Part shown: positions 56,468-64,000 of the stretch, piece by piece
How positions within the stretch are numbered: position 1 is the first letter of the stretch
How the letters are laid out: each line of letters begins with the position of its first letter
Origin: Oxynema aestuarii AP17
Lineage (GTDB): Bacteria > Cyanobacteriota > Cyanobacteriia > Cyanobacteriales > Laspinemataceae
Assembly: GCF_012295525.1 (NCBI RefSeq)
Contig: NZ_CP051167.1
Coordinates: 4,571,501 to 4,635,500, forward strand
Length of the DNA: 64,000 nt
Reading direction: 5' to 3'
The notes under the pieces: model-generated
Database searches by the model: none
Told to the model about the DNA's origin: nothing
Seen by the model: the letters and a program-made list of their open reading frames with translations, nothing else
Position numbers and translations under genes: made by a program

Positions 56468-58696
56468 TTAGCTGACTGGGGTCGGCGTTTCTTCTCCAGA
56501 AGAGATCGCCGGAACACGATCGCCTGGTTCTTGCTGAGTTTTGTCCGGTTCGCGATAGACCGCCAAATCGAACCAGAAGGTTGTCCCTACGCTGACCTCG
56601 CTGACTAAATAGACTTGGGTATGGTGTTTTTCGATAATATTTTTAACGATGGACAATCCCAACCCCGTTCCTTCGAGAGTATGCACGCGGTTTTCGACCC
56701 GGGAGAAGCGATCGAAAATAATTTCTTGATCTTCGATATCGATTCCGATTCCCGTATCCCCGACTTCGATGCGGACCCGTTCCGGAGTGTCGCCGCCTTC
56801 CGGGGTCAGGGAACATCGGGGATTGGGGATCCAGTGTTCCCGTTCCCAGCGACCGTGAACGCGATCGCCCGTGTCGAGTAAATAGGCGCGAAGCGCTACT
56901 TTGCCGCCCGTTTCCGTAAATTTGAGGGCATTCCCTACCAAATTTGCGAAGACTTGCAATAAAAGATCGTAATTGCCCACCACGGGGGGCAGGTCGGACT
57001 CGATATCTTGGATCAGTTCGATGCCCTTATCTTTAGCATTGAGCTGGTAGGTTCGTAAGGTTTGCTCGATCGGTTGGGCGATATCGACCGCCTCGAAGTG
57101 GTACACCCGGCACGATTCCAAGCGCGAGAGGTCGAGAACGTCGTTGACGAGGCGGGTGAGGCGATCGGTTTCGCGGTTGGCGGTTTCGAGAAACTCCGAT
57201 CGCTCGTCGGCGCTGAGGTCTTCGCCGTATTCGTGCAGGGTTTCGATAAATGACTTGATATTAAACAGGGGCGTTCTCAACTCGTGAGACACGTTGCTGA
57301 TAAACTGACTTTTCGCTTCGTTGAGTTCCACCTCCCGGGTAATATCTTGCACGGTCATCGCAATTCCCTTGAGGCTTTCCCGATATTGTTCCGCCAAATT
57401 GGGTTTGGAACTGTCGTGGTAGAGGGTGCATTCCTTCGCTTCCGGGCGTTCCGGGAACGTACAGGTATCGTCGAGATTGTAGGTACAGCTACTGCATAAC
57501 GGCTCGTTTCCCGGGGACTTGTGCAGTAGAACCGTAGTCAGCAAAATGCGGACCGTGCGGCGATTCGGTTCGGTGAGGGTAATGCGGAATTCGCCACCTT
57601 CGCGTCCGGCGTAATCTCCCGAGGGAGTAGCGTTGTCCGAGGCGGGATAGCCCCCGGTGAGGGCATTTCCGGCGGCAATTTCGTACAGTGGGCTGGTCAG
57701 TTCCGCCACCACCGGGGTGGGGAGGTAGTCGAGGACATTTTCAGAAACGACGTTTTTCCCTTCCCACCCGAAAATGCGGCGGGCGGTGGGATTGACCAAG
57801 ACGACTTGAAGGGAAGTATCGAGTAAAACGGCGCCGTCGGCGATCGTTGAAACGAGAGTTTCGAGTTTGGCTTTTTCGGCGGTGAGTTCTTCGATATTTT
57901 GTTCTTCGTAGCGCTCCAAACGTTCCGCCATTTCGTTAAAGCTGCAAATTAATTCCCCCAGTTCCCCTTCGAGGGGAAGGTCGATGCGCTGTTTGAAGTT
58001 TCCGGCGGCAATATTTTTAACGCCGAGGAGGAGTTCTTTAATCGGTTTGGTGATGGTCAGGGCGTTGAAGACGGCGCCTAAGATCACCATGACCCAGATG
58101 GAGACAAAAACGGCGATCGTCACGTCTCGGGTGAGGTTAGAAGAGGTGACCACCGTGGGATTGGGGTTAATGCCGATCGCCAAGACCCCGAGATAGGCCC
58201 CTTCGTGAATCAGGGGGACGAAAACATCGGTGACTTCGCCGTCTGGGGTTTGGTGTTGGCGCACCATCGGCAGCTCGAAATTGCTCGTCGCCGCTTCCGG
58301 TAACTGGATGCGCCGTTGGATAGTCAGGGAATTCTGCACTTCCGATTCCGAGAAGGGAATCCCGAGGAAGATTTTCCCTTCTGCGTCGGCGTAGAGCATG
58401 TAGCGGATGCTCGTCGTGCTGCTGTAGAAACGGTGGGAAAAGCGGGCGACTTCAGTCAAGTTATCTTCGGCGACGAGGGGGGCGACATTCGCCGCTAACA
58501 GCAGACCCAAGTCCCGACCGAAGCGGGTATCGTTGAGGCGGGCGTCCTGTTGAATGGTGTTGACCGCCCAGAAGGTCAAGCCGCTCATAATTAAGGAGAC
58601 GACCAAAGTCGCCGCCGCCATCAAGCGGGTTTGGAGAGTGAACTCCGACCACCAACGGGCGATAATTTCTCCGATCTTGTGAATGAGAGCCAGCAA
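56468..58696 (-). CDS. nblS: NblS (Hik33/DspA) sensor histidine kinase
   Basis: 742 residues. The N-terminal segment EFTLQTRLMAAATLVVSL and GRDLGLLLAANVAPL are characteristic of NblS. Two transmembrane helices (about 25-46 and 191-213) flank a periplasmic sensor loop; then HAMP (214-268), PAS (about 275-450), HisKA with His471 in NVSHELRTPLF, and HATPase. In model unicellular strains NblS is about 660 residues and governs high-light, nutrient-stress and phycobilisome-degradation genes through RpaB. The extra length here is largely an insertion at about 345-435 with four cysteines (401, 404, 412, 423). purD lies upstream, a pairing I recall from other cyanobacteria. Confidence 0.93.
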   Translation of the reverse strand: MLALIHKIGEIIARWWSEFTLQTRLMAAATLVVSLIMSGLTFWAVNTIQQDARLNDTRFGRDLGLLLAANVAPLVAEDNLTEVARFSHRFYSSTTSIRYMLYADAEGKIFLGIPFSESEVQNSLTIQRRIQLPEAATSNFELPMVRQHQTPDGEVTDVFVPLIHEGAYLGVLAIGINPNPTVVTSSNLTRDVTIAVFVSIWVMVILGAVFNALTITKPIKELLLGVKNIAAGNFKQRIDLPLEGELGELICSFNEMAERLERYEEQNIEELTAEKAKLETLVSTIADGAVLLDTSLQVVLVNPTARRIFGWEGKNVVSENVLDYLPTPVVAELTSPLYEIAAGNALTGGYPASDNATPSGDYAGREGGEFRITLTEPNRRTVRILLTTVLLHKSPGNEPLCSSCTYNLDDTCTFPERPEAKECTLYHDSSKPNLAEQYRESLKGIAMTVQDITREVELNEAKSQFISNVSHELRTPLFNIKSFIETLHEYGEDLSADERSEFLETANRETDRLTRLVNDVLDLSRLESCRVYHFEAVDIAQPIEQTLRTYQLNAKDKGIELIQDIESDLPPVVGNYDLLLQVFANLVGNALKFTETGGKVALRAYLLDTGDRVHGRWEREHWIPNPRCSLTPEGGDTPERVRIEVGDTGIGIDIEDQEIIFDRFSRVENRVHTLEGTGLGLSIVKNIIEKHHTQVYLVSEVSVGTTFWFDLAVYREPDKTQQEPGDRVPAISSGEETPTPVS

Positions 58697-58949
58697 GGTA
58701 GATTTTTAGGGATGACAGCAATAACACGAAGGCGAGAACGCAGGCGCGGGCGATCGCCGGACGCTGCTATTGCCAGTTTATCAAGATCGGGGAGATCCGG
58801 GAGGCTTCCCCCATTGCGGATGGTCAGATCTCGCTCGTTTCCAGGATGGCAGCGATCGCGCATAAATTAGAGGACTGTCCCGATGGAAGGGCGAACAATT
58901 TTTGCGCCTCCTTCTATAGAGAACCTCCCACCCGTCAAGTTCGGCCTGT
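58697..58949. other. Intergenic, purD to nblS
   Basis: 253 bp with HIP1 octamers. It should hold the nblS promoter if the two genes are not one transcript. No terminator hairpin or clear boxes were recognised. Confidence 0.4.
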
Positions 58950-60233
58950 TTACATCGTTCTGACTCGGTGTCCGATGTCGCGGCGGTAGTAGGCGCCCTC
59001 GAAATCGATACAGTCTACCGCGTGATAGGCTTTGGCGAACGCATTGTCGAAATTATCGGCGATCGCGCTGACCCCCAACACCCGACCGCCAGCCGTGACC
59101 AACTCTCCCGCCTTGAGCTCAGTTCCGGCGTGGAAGACGATCGCCCCCGCCTCGGTGGCGCGATCGAGTCCCGCAATGGTTTTACCATTTTCGTAAGACC
59201 CGGGATAACCGCCCGACGCCATCACCACGCAAGCAGAGGCCCCGGATTTCCAGCGCAAAGGCGGAAAATCGGCCAATCGCTTCTCCATACACGCCAACAT
59301 CAACTCGTCTAACGGCGTCTCCAACAACGGCAAGATCGCTTGAGTTTCCGGATCGCCAAAACGGCAGTTAAATTCCAACACATTCACCTCTCCCTCGGGA
59401 GAAATCATCAATCCGGCGTAGAGAATCCCGCAATAGTCGATTCCCCGTTCTTTCAATCCGGCGATCGCCCGTTGCAACACCTCCGTTTCGACCCGCGCCA
59501 TCATTTCATCCGTCACTACGGGCGCCGGGGCGTACACCCCCATCCCCCCCGTATTCGGTCCGGTGTCTCCTTCCCCGATCGCCTTGTGATCTTGGGCGGG
59601 TAACAACGGGCGAATCGTTTCCCCGTCCGTAATCGCCAATACCGAGGCTTCCTGTCCGTGTAAAAACTCCTCGACGACGACGCATTCCCCCGCCATACCG
59701 AATTGACCGCCAAACGCCGCCACGATCGCCGCTTTCGCTTCTTCCACCGTCGCCGCGACCGTCACGCCTTTCCCCGCCGCCAAGCCGTCCGCTTTGACCA
59801 CGATCGGCGCGCCGTAGCGATCGACAAACTCGAAAGCGGCGGTTTTTTCGTCCTCGGTAAAGACACCCCATTGTGCCGTAGGAATGCCAATATCTTTCAT
59901 AAACCCTTTCGCCCACGACTTGCTCGATTCCAATTGGGCGCCTGTTTGAGTCGGACCGAAAACGCGAATGTTCTGCTGTTTCAAATAGTCCGCCAGTCCG
60001 ATCGCGAGGGGAACTTCCGGTCCGATGACCACGAAGGCAATCTCGTGATTTAAGGCCACTTCTTTAATGCCGTGGAAATCATCGACCGCTAATTTAACAT
60101 TCTCACAGCCTTCCATCGAAGCCGTGCCGCCGTTTCCGGGAACGCAGACGACGCCCTCGATCTTGTCCGATTGTAAGAGTTTCCAGGCCAGGGCATGTTC
60201 CCGACCCCCATTGCCAACCACTAAAACCTTCAC
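58950..60233 (-). CDS. purD: Phosphoribosylamine-glycine ligase
   Basis: 427 residues, usual length for PurD. It joins phosphoribosylamine and glycine with ATP in purine synthesis, in the cytoplasm. Landmarks are the N-terminal VLVVGNGGREHALAWKL, FGPTQTGAQLESSKSWAKGF (shown in part as SSKSWAKGFM), ATP-grasp region VVKADGLAAGKGV, the PurD signature NTGGMGVYAPAP and FNCRFGDPETQ. It is followed by nblS on the same strand. The divergent epimerase gene starts 206 bp away. Confidence 0.96.
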   Translation of the reverse strand: MKVLVVGNGGREHALAWKLLQSDKIEGVVCVPGNGGTASMEGCENVKLAVDDFHGIKEVALNHEIAFVVIGPEVPLAIGLADYLKQQNIRVFGPTQTGAQLESSKSWAKGFMKDIGIPTAQWGVFTEDEKTAAFEFVDRYGAPIVVKADGLAAGKGVTVAATVEEAKAAIVAAFGGQFGMAGECVVVEEFLHGQEASVLAITDGETIRPLLPAQDHKAIGEGDTGPNTGGMGVYAPAPVVTDEMMARVETEVLQRAIAGLKERGIDYCGILYAGLMISPEGEVNVLEFNCRFGDPETQAILPLLETPLDELMLACMEKRLADFPPLRWKSGASACVVMASGGYPGSYENGKTIAGLDRATEAGAIVFHAGTELKAGELVTAGGRVLGVSAIADNFDNAFAKAYHAVDCIDFEGAYYRRDIGHRVRTM

Positions 60234-60439
60234 AGTATGCTACTTTTCCTCACGCTCGTCGAACTCGGTACGCCCAACCGCCGATTAGAGGGAGGCGGGC
60301 GCTTTTTTTGCAAGCTAAATTGTAACTCTATGTTAGAAAAAGATCGCGCGTTCGATGGGAGTCGATCGCCTCGCCCCCAGGGTCGGGGAGATCGCGATCG
60401 AGTTGTTTTGATTTCACTTATTAATTTTGCGGTTCAGTC

Positions 60440-61387
60440 ATGACTCAAAATATTGTTACTGGTGTTGCTGGCTTTGTGGGATCTCATCTCGCCGAAACCT
60501 TACTCGATCGCGGCGATCGCACGATCGGTATCGATGAATTCAACGACTATTACGATCCGAGCTTCAAACGCAAAAATATCGAAAGTTTCCGCGATCGCCC
60601 CAACTTCGAGCTGATCGAAGCCGACATTCGCGATTTAGATTGGAACGCCCTCTTAAAGGGTACCGATTTCGTCTACCATCAAGCCGCCCAAGCCGGAGTC
60701 CGGGCCAGTTGGGGACAGGGATTTCGCTCCTATACCGCCCGCAATCTCGACGCCACCCAAATAATTCTCGAAGCGGCCAAAAGCTCGAAAAGCTTGCAAC
60801 GGCTCGTTTTCGCTTCTTCCTCCTCGGTGTACGGCAATGCAGAAACCTTGCCGACCAGCGAGAAAACTTGCCCGCAACCCGTTTCCCCCTACGGGATCAC
60901 CAAACTCGCCGCCGAACAATTGTGCTTGCTTTACTATAAAAACTTTGGGGTTCCCGTGTCGGGATTGCGCTATTTCACCGTCTACGGACCGCGACAGCGC
61001 CCGGATATGGCCTTTCACAAGTTTTTTAAAGCCGTTCTCGAAGACGAGGCGATCGCCATCTACGGGGACGGAAAACAAACCCGCGACTTTACCTTTGTCA
61101 GCGACGCGATCGCCGCTAATTTAGCCGCCGCGAGTTCCCCGGAAGCGATCGGGGAAGTGTTTAATATCGGCGGCGGCAGTCGGGTGTCTCTGATCCAAGT
61201 GATCGAGACGATGGAACAAGTGGTCGGTCGTCCGATCCGACGGGATTATCAAGCTTCGGCGATCGGCGATGCCCGCCATACCGGGGCCGACGTGTCTAAA
61301 GCCCACAAGGCGATCGGCTATCAGCCCAAAGTCTCTCTCGCCGAAGGATTGCGGCAGGAATGGGAGTGGATTCAGCAAGTCTATTAG
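60440..61387 (+). CDS. NAD-dependent nucleotide-sugar epimerase (extended SDR)
   Basis: 315 residues. Rossmann motif TGVAGFVGSHL, catalytic YGITK with Ser in FASSSSVYG, and the C-terminal sugar-binding GDARHTGADVSKA are typical of UDP-glucuronate 4-epimerase or UDP-glucose 4-epimerase relatives. The initial HQAAQAGVRASWGQ segment favours the UDP-glucuronate epimerase branch. It supplies sugars for exopolysaccharide or lipopolysaccharide. No glycosyltransferase is adjacent. ATG start at 60440, with no strong ribosome site visible upstream. A hairpin (about 61394-61417, GCGGG/CCCGC) follows the stop codon. Confidence 0.9.
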   Translation: MTQNIVTGVAGFVGSHLAETLLDRGDRTIGIDEFNDYYDPSFKRKNIESFRDRPNFELIEADIRDLDWNALLKGTDFVYHQAAQAGVRASWGQGFRSYTARNLDATQIILEAAKSSKSLQRLVFASSSSVYGNAETLPTSEKTCPQPVSPYGITKLAAEQLCLLYYKNFGVPVSGLRYFTVYGPRQRPDMAFHKFFKAVLEDEAIAIYGDGKQTRDFTFVSDAIAANLAAASSPEAIGEVFNIGGGSRVSLIQVIETMEQVVGRPIRRDYQASAIGDARHTGADVSKAHKAIGYQPKVSLAEGLRQEWEWIQQVY

Positions 61388-61393
61388 ACTCGT

Positions 61394-61417
61394 GAAAGCG
61401 GGTATCTTGCCCGCTTC
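61394..61417 (+). terminator. Hairpin after the epimerase gene
   Basis: TGAAAGCGGG pairs with CCCGCTTCA with one bulge. There is no true T tract, so termination would be weak. A CTAAAAT-type heptamer repeat follows at 61441-61460. Confidence 0.4.
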
Positions 61418-61469
61418 ACCAGATTTTCATCCCGTCAAATTCAATCTAAAATCTAAAATCCCCCATTTT

Positions 61470-62900
61470 CTAACGTTTCACTTCTGCATAAATCGCCTTA
61501 AACCGCTTCACTTGCACTTTGCGATCGACGATCGCCTGTGGATAACCGCACGCTTCCCGTTCTAACGGGGAAATCTTGCCGGAAATCAAGCACTCCGTAT
61601 CCACCGAAGCTAATTCGGGAACCCATTGACGAATGTACTCGGCCTCCGGATCGTATTTTTGCGCCTGACTCGATGGATTGAAAATGCGTAACGGTTTCGG
61701 ATCCATGCCACTCGAAGCACTCCACTGCCAACCGCCATTGTTGGCCGATAAATCGCCGTCGAACAGTTTTTGCATGAAATATTTTTCGCCCTTGCGCCAA
61801 TCGACGATCAAATCCTTGGTTAAAAAACTGGCGACGATCATCCGACAGCGATTGTGCATCCATCCGGTTGCGTTGAGTTGGCGCATGGCGGCATCGACGA
61901 TCGGATAACCCGTGCGTCCTTCGCACCAGGCTTGAAAATGGGCTTCGTTATTTTCCCAGGGAAAGTCTTTCCAGCGATCGCGATAGGGCCCTTCGGCCAG
62001 TTCCGGGAAATGATACATGACCTGTTGATAAAATTCCCGCCAGGCGAGTTCTTTGCGCCAGGTTTCGACCCCTTGGCGGGCTTCGTCGCTGCGACAACGT
62101 CCCTCAGCTTCTACGGTGGCGGCCCAGACGGTGCGAATGCCGATCGCCCCGAATTTAAGCGCCGCACTCAGAGAAGAGGTGCCGTTTTGGGCGGGAAAGT
62201 TGCGCTGTTCGTCGTAGTCGAAGATGGGGCGATCGCAAAACCATTCCAATTGTTCGCGGGCGGCGTTTTCTCCCGGTTCGAGCAGCAAATCGGCGTCCCA
62301 GGTCAATCCCAGTTCGGCTAACTCCGGTAACTCGCGAACCCCGGCGTTGCGGGCGCGTTGTCTCTCACTCTCGCTCAAGGCGATCGCCCCGTCTAACGCG
62401 GGAACGGGTTCGGCTTTGTCTCGTTTGGCCCAGTTTTTCCAAAAGGGAGTGTAAACCGTATAGGGTTTATCCGTGGAGGTGCGAATGGCGTCGGGTTCGT
62501 GCAGCAGTTGATCCCAGAAGGTGTAAACTTCGATCTTGTCCCTTTCTAAAGCAGTGCGGACGGCGCGATCGCGCTGTTGGGAATACGGTTCGACATCGAG
62601 ATTCCAATAGACGGCCCGCGCCCCCAATGCCGAGGCTAATTTGGGGATTCCTTGGTCGGGATTGGCGTGGAGAATCAGTAACTCACTCCCGGCGCGGGTG
62701 TAACTTTTTTGTAAATCTTGCAAACAGCCGAGCAGGTATTTTACCCGGGCGGGGGCGATATCGTCAGCTTGCAAAATTTGCGGGTCGAGACAAAAGACGC
62801 CGACCACTTTGGCGCTGCGATCGCGCGCTTTCGCCAGTCCGAGATTGTCGCCCAGGCGCAGGTCGCGACGGTGCCAAAACAGGATCGATGGATCGGTCAT
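61470..62900 (-). CDS. phrA: Deoxyribodipyrimidine (CPD) photolyase, class I
   Basis: 476 residues. The N-terminal photolyase domain starts [17 protein letters not shown]. The C-terminal FAD domain holds [17 protein letters not shown] (as [17 protein letters not shown]), [16 protein letters not shown] and the [12 protein letters not shown] tail that are diagnostic of class I photolyases. It repairs UV-induced pyrimidine dimers using blue light, in the cytoplasm. A deazaflavin antenna is common in cyanobacterial enzymes but is not proved here. It is convergent with the epimerase gene and has its own promoter region at 62901-63202. Confidence 0.95.
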   Translation of the reverse strand: MTDPSILFWHRRDLRLGDNLGLAKARDRSAKVVGVFCLDPQILQADDIAPARVKYLLGCLQDLQKSYTRAGSELLILHANPDQGIPKLASALGARAVYWNLDVEPYSQQRDRAVRTALERDKIEVYTFWDQLLHEPDAIRTSTDKPYTVYTPFWKNWAKRDKAEPVPALDGAIALSESERQRARNAGVRELPELAELGLTWDADLLLEPGENAAREQLEWFCDRPIFDYDEQRNFPAQNGTSSLSAALKFGAIGIRTVWAATVEAEGRCRSDEARQGVETWRKELAWREFYQQVMYHFPELAEGPYRDRWKDFPWENNEAHFQAWCEGRTGYPIVDAAMRQLNATGWMHNRCRMIVASFLTKDLIVDWRKGEKYFMQKLFDGDLSANNGGWQWSASSGMDPKPLRIFNPSSQAQKYDPEAEYIRQWVPELASVDTECLISGKISPLEREACGYPQAIVDRKVQVKRFKAIYAEVKR

Positions 62901-63202
62901 GGGGGAGAGCGGTGTTAGATTTGAGATTTTAGATTGTAGATTTTAGATTGTAGGGGGCAGCCTGGGAGGGCGGCAATAGTTGGGTTTTTAGCAAAGGGGT
63001 TCGACGGTAGGCGAGGGGGAGCGATCGGGATTGGAGAGCGCGATCGCCCCGACCGGAATCGAGCGAACGGGAATTCCCCCTAGTAGCTCGGCGAGTTTTG
63101 TCAAAGAATAGAACCGTAGGTCACAATAATTTGAGTAGGACGCCCCTGCGGTACGCCTGCGAAGTTGTGGCCTTCTCAGAATCGCTATAGAGGAAAAAGA
63201 CC
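62901..63202. other. Intergenic with heptamer repeats
   Basis: About 300 bp between photolyase and the phasin-like gene (divergent). At 62923-62952 the heptamer TTTTAGA and variants repeat. A REP-like piece (GACGCCCCTGCGGTACGCCTGCG in part) lies at about 63138-63165. No other feature. Confidence 0.5.
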
Positions 63203-63526
63203 GTGGATAGCAATAATCTAATCAAGCAGTTATTAATGATTGGGGTGGGTACCACCTCGCTAGTTGCCGAAAAACTGCGGGAAGTCAGCGACCAATGGGT
63301 GAAAGAGGGCAAACTCAATCCGGAACAAGCCAATACCTTCGTAGACGACCTGATGAAGCAGATGAAGGCGGAACAGGGCAATTTTGAAGCGCATTTAGAA
63401 AGGCAGATGCGCAATGTCATGCAGGATATCGGCGTTCCCCGACAGGCGGAAATGGACGAATTGCGCGGGCGTTTGGATCGTTTGGAGCGCCAAATTCGGG
63501 ATTTAGAAAATAAGTTATGGCGTTAG
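63203..63526 (+). CDS. Phasin-like coiled-coil protein
   Basis: 107 residues from a GTG start at 63203, with AGAGGAAAAAG just upstream as ribosome site. It is almost entirely helical: TTSLVAEKLREVSDQWVKEG, then NLEQANTFVDD-like PEQANTFVDDLMKQM, and a C-terminal coiled coil (ELRGRLDRLERQIRDLENK). The layout matches small phasin-family proteins that in some bacteria coat polyhydroxyalkanoate granules, but many cyanobacterial members occur without such granules. Cytoplasmic. No PHA genes are in view, so the function remains open. Confidence 0.8.
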   Translation: MDSNNLIKQLLMIGVGTTSLVAEKLREVSDQWVKEGKLNPEQANTFVDDLMKQMKAEQGNFEAHLERQMRNVMQDIGVPRQAEMDELRGRLDRLERQIRDLENKLWR

Positions 63527-63611
63527 ATCGGCGATCGGGATGCGATCGCGCGACCATTGATGAGAGACTAGGAAATCGCAGAGACGTTGAGGCTATAGAG
63601 GAGGACTGATT

Positions 63612-64000
63612 TTGCGAGAAATTTTAATCAGTTTGGGCGTCATGCTGGCGTGCATCGTCGTGCTGGTGGTCGCTCAACTTACCGATCGCGGTGGCGAGGC
63701 GATCGCCGGAGAAACGGAACCCACCCAACCCCAAACCGAGGTCGTACAACCGAAACCCTCGAAACTCGCCGAGCGCTTGATGGCCCCAACCCAAATCGCC
63801 CGCGCCGAGACGAGTGCAACGGAAACATCGGGGGAAACATCCGGGGAGTACGAAACCACTCCTTCAGGTTTGAAGTATAAAGATATCGTCGAAGGAACCG
63901 GAGCCAGTCCCCAGCCGGGGGATACGGTGATCGTTCACTACACCGGGCGCTTGGAAGATGGGACGAAATTCGACAGTTCCCGCGATCGCTCCCAACCGTT
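63612..64000 (+). CDS. FKBP-type peptidyl-prolyl isomerase, 3' end cut by window
   Basis: A TTG start at 63612, six bases after the strong ribosome site AGAGGAGGA, opens a frame running off the window end (129 codons seen). The N-terminus has a signal-anchor helix (about residues 3-22, ISLGVMLACIVVLVVAQL), then a low-complexity T/E/P linker, then the start of an FKBP domain: TTPSGLKYKDIVEGTGASPQ and VIVHYTGRLEDGTKFDSS. FKBP domains catalyse proline isomerisation and assist folding, here probably in the periplasm or thylakoid lumen. Confidence is high for the family; the C-terminus is unseen. Confidence 0.9.
   Translation, partial: MREILISLGVMLACIVVLVVAQLTDRGGEAIAGETEPTQPQTEVVQPKPSKLAERLMAPTQIARAETSATETSGETSGEYETTPSGLKYKDIVEGTGASPQPGDTVIVHYTGRLEDGTKFDSSRDRSQP

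Noticed and set aside
1-64000. tRNA or rRNA genes
   Set aside because: The gaps were read for the T-loop GTTCGANNC with pairing arms and none gave a cloverleaf.

Overview
The window is chromosomal DNA of a cyanobacterium, most likely a filamentous non-model strain. It contains psbM (photosystem II), nblS next to purD (a pairing I recall from other cyanobacteria), a CcmS-like protein, cyanobacterial glycogen enzymes, and a very high density of the HIP1 octamer GCGATCGC inside and between genes. The species cannot be named from the sequence. No rRNA, tRNA, insertion sequence, prophage or CRISPR array was found.

Layout. 0.3-6.5 kb: a TPR protein, a Ski2-like RNA helicase and a secreted or anchored protein with a proline-rich tail. 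6.5-12.2 kb: a REP-like element, a MerR-type promoter, a copper P-type ATPase with a membrane cupredoxin, then a TolC-family outer-membrane protein. 12.4-17.4 kb: a 2Fe-2S protein, psbM, a zinc alcohol dehydrogenase, a zinc-ribbon membrane protein abutting proA, and an ABC ATPase. 17.4-20.7 kb: a GH13 amylase-like enzyme, a candidate structured small RNA, a CcmS-like protein and an EamA transporter. 20.8-26.5 kb: a two-gene signalling operon made of a 1527-residue CBS-GAF-PAS kinase and a receiver-kinase hybrid. 27-31 kb: alpha/beta hydrolase, GH57 enzyme, CPA1 antiporter. 31.6-37.9 kb: a giant mosaic RTX-type secreted protein with a 15-nt minisatellite. 38-47.3 kb: a GFA-family protein, an SH3b protein, glycogen phosphorylase, three poorly characterised proteins, trpS and metF. 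47.4-48.1 kb: a tandem array of five small promoter-less-looking or promoter-bearing units, each ending in a strong intrinsic terminator. 48.2-64 kb: HD-domain protein, an integrase-like-domain/muramidase fusion, an ABC-F ATPase, a sulfotransferase, a pentapeptide protein, an nblS-response regulator-kinase run downstream of purD, a nucleotide-sugar epimerase, a photolyase, a phasin-like protein and the start of an FKBP isomerase.

How it fits together. Most genes are housekeeping or environmental-response functions. Carbon storage is represented by GlgP, GH13 and GH57 (scattered, not an operon). Copper handling is a compact two-gene unit under a MerR-like operator. Two signalling blocks (20.8-26.5 kb and 54.6-58.7 kb) carry five sensor or regulator proteins. 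NblS controls high-light and nutrient-stress responses in other cyanobacteria.

The most unusual elements are the 47.4-48.1 kb tandem array, in which a 15-nt core and a terminator hairpin are conserved while the spacers diverge; the fusion of a tyrosine-recombinase-like core-binding domain to a membrane-tethered GH104 lysozyme; the four-cysteine insertion in NblS; and the cyanobacteriochrome-like GAF in the large kinase. All functional assignments come from reading motifs by eye. No database search was run.
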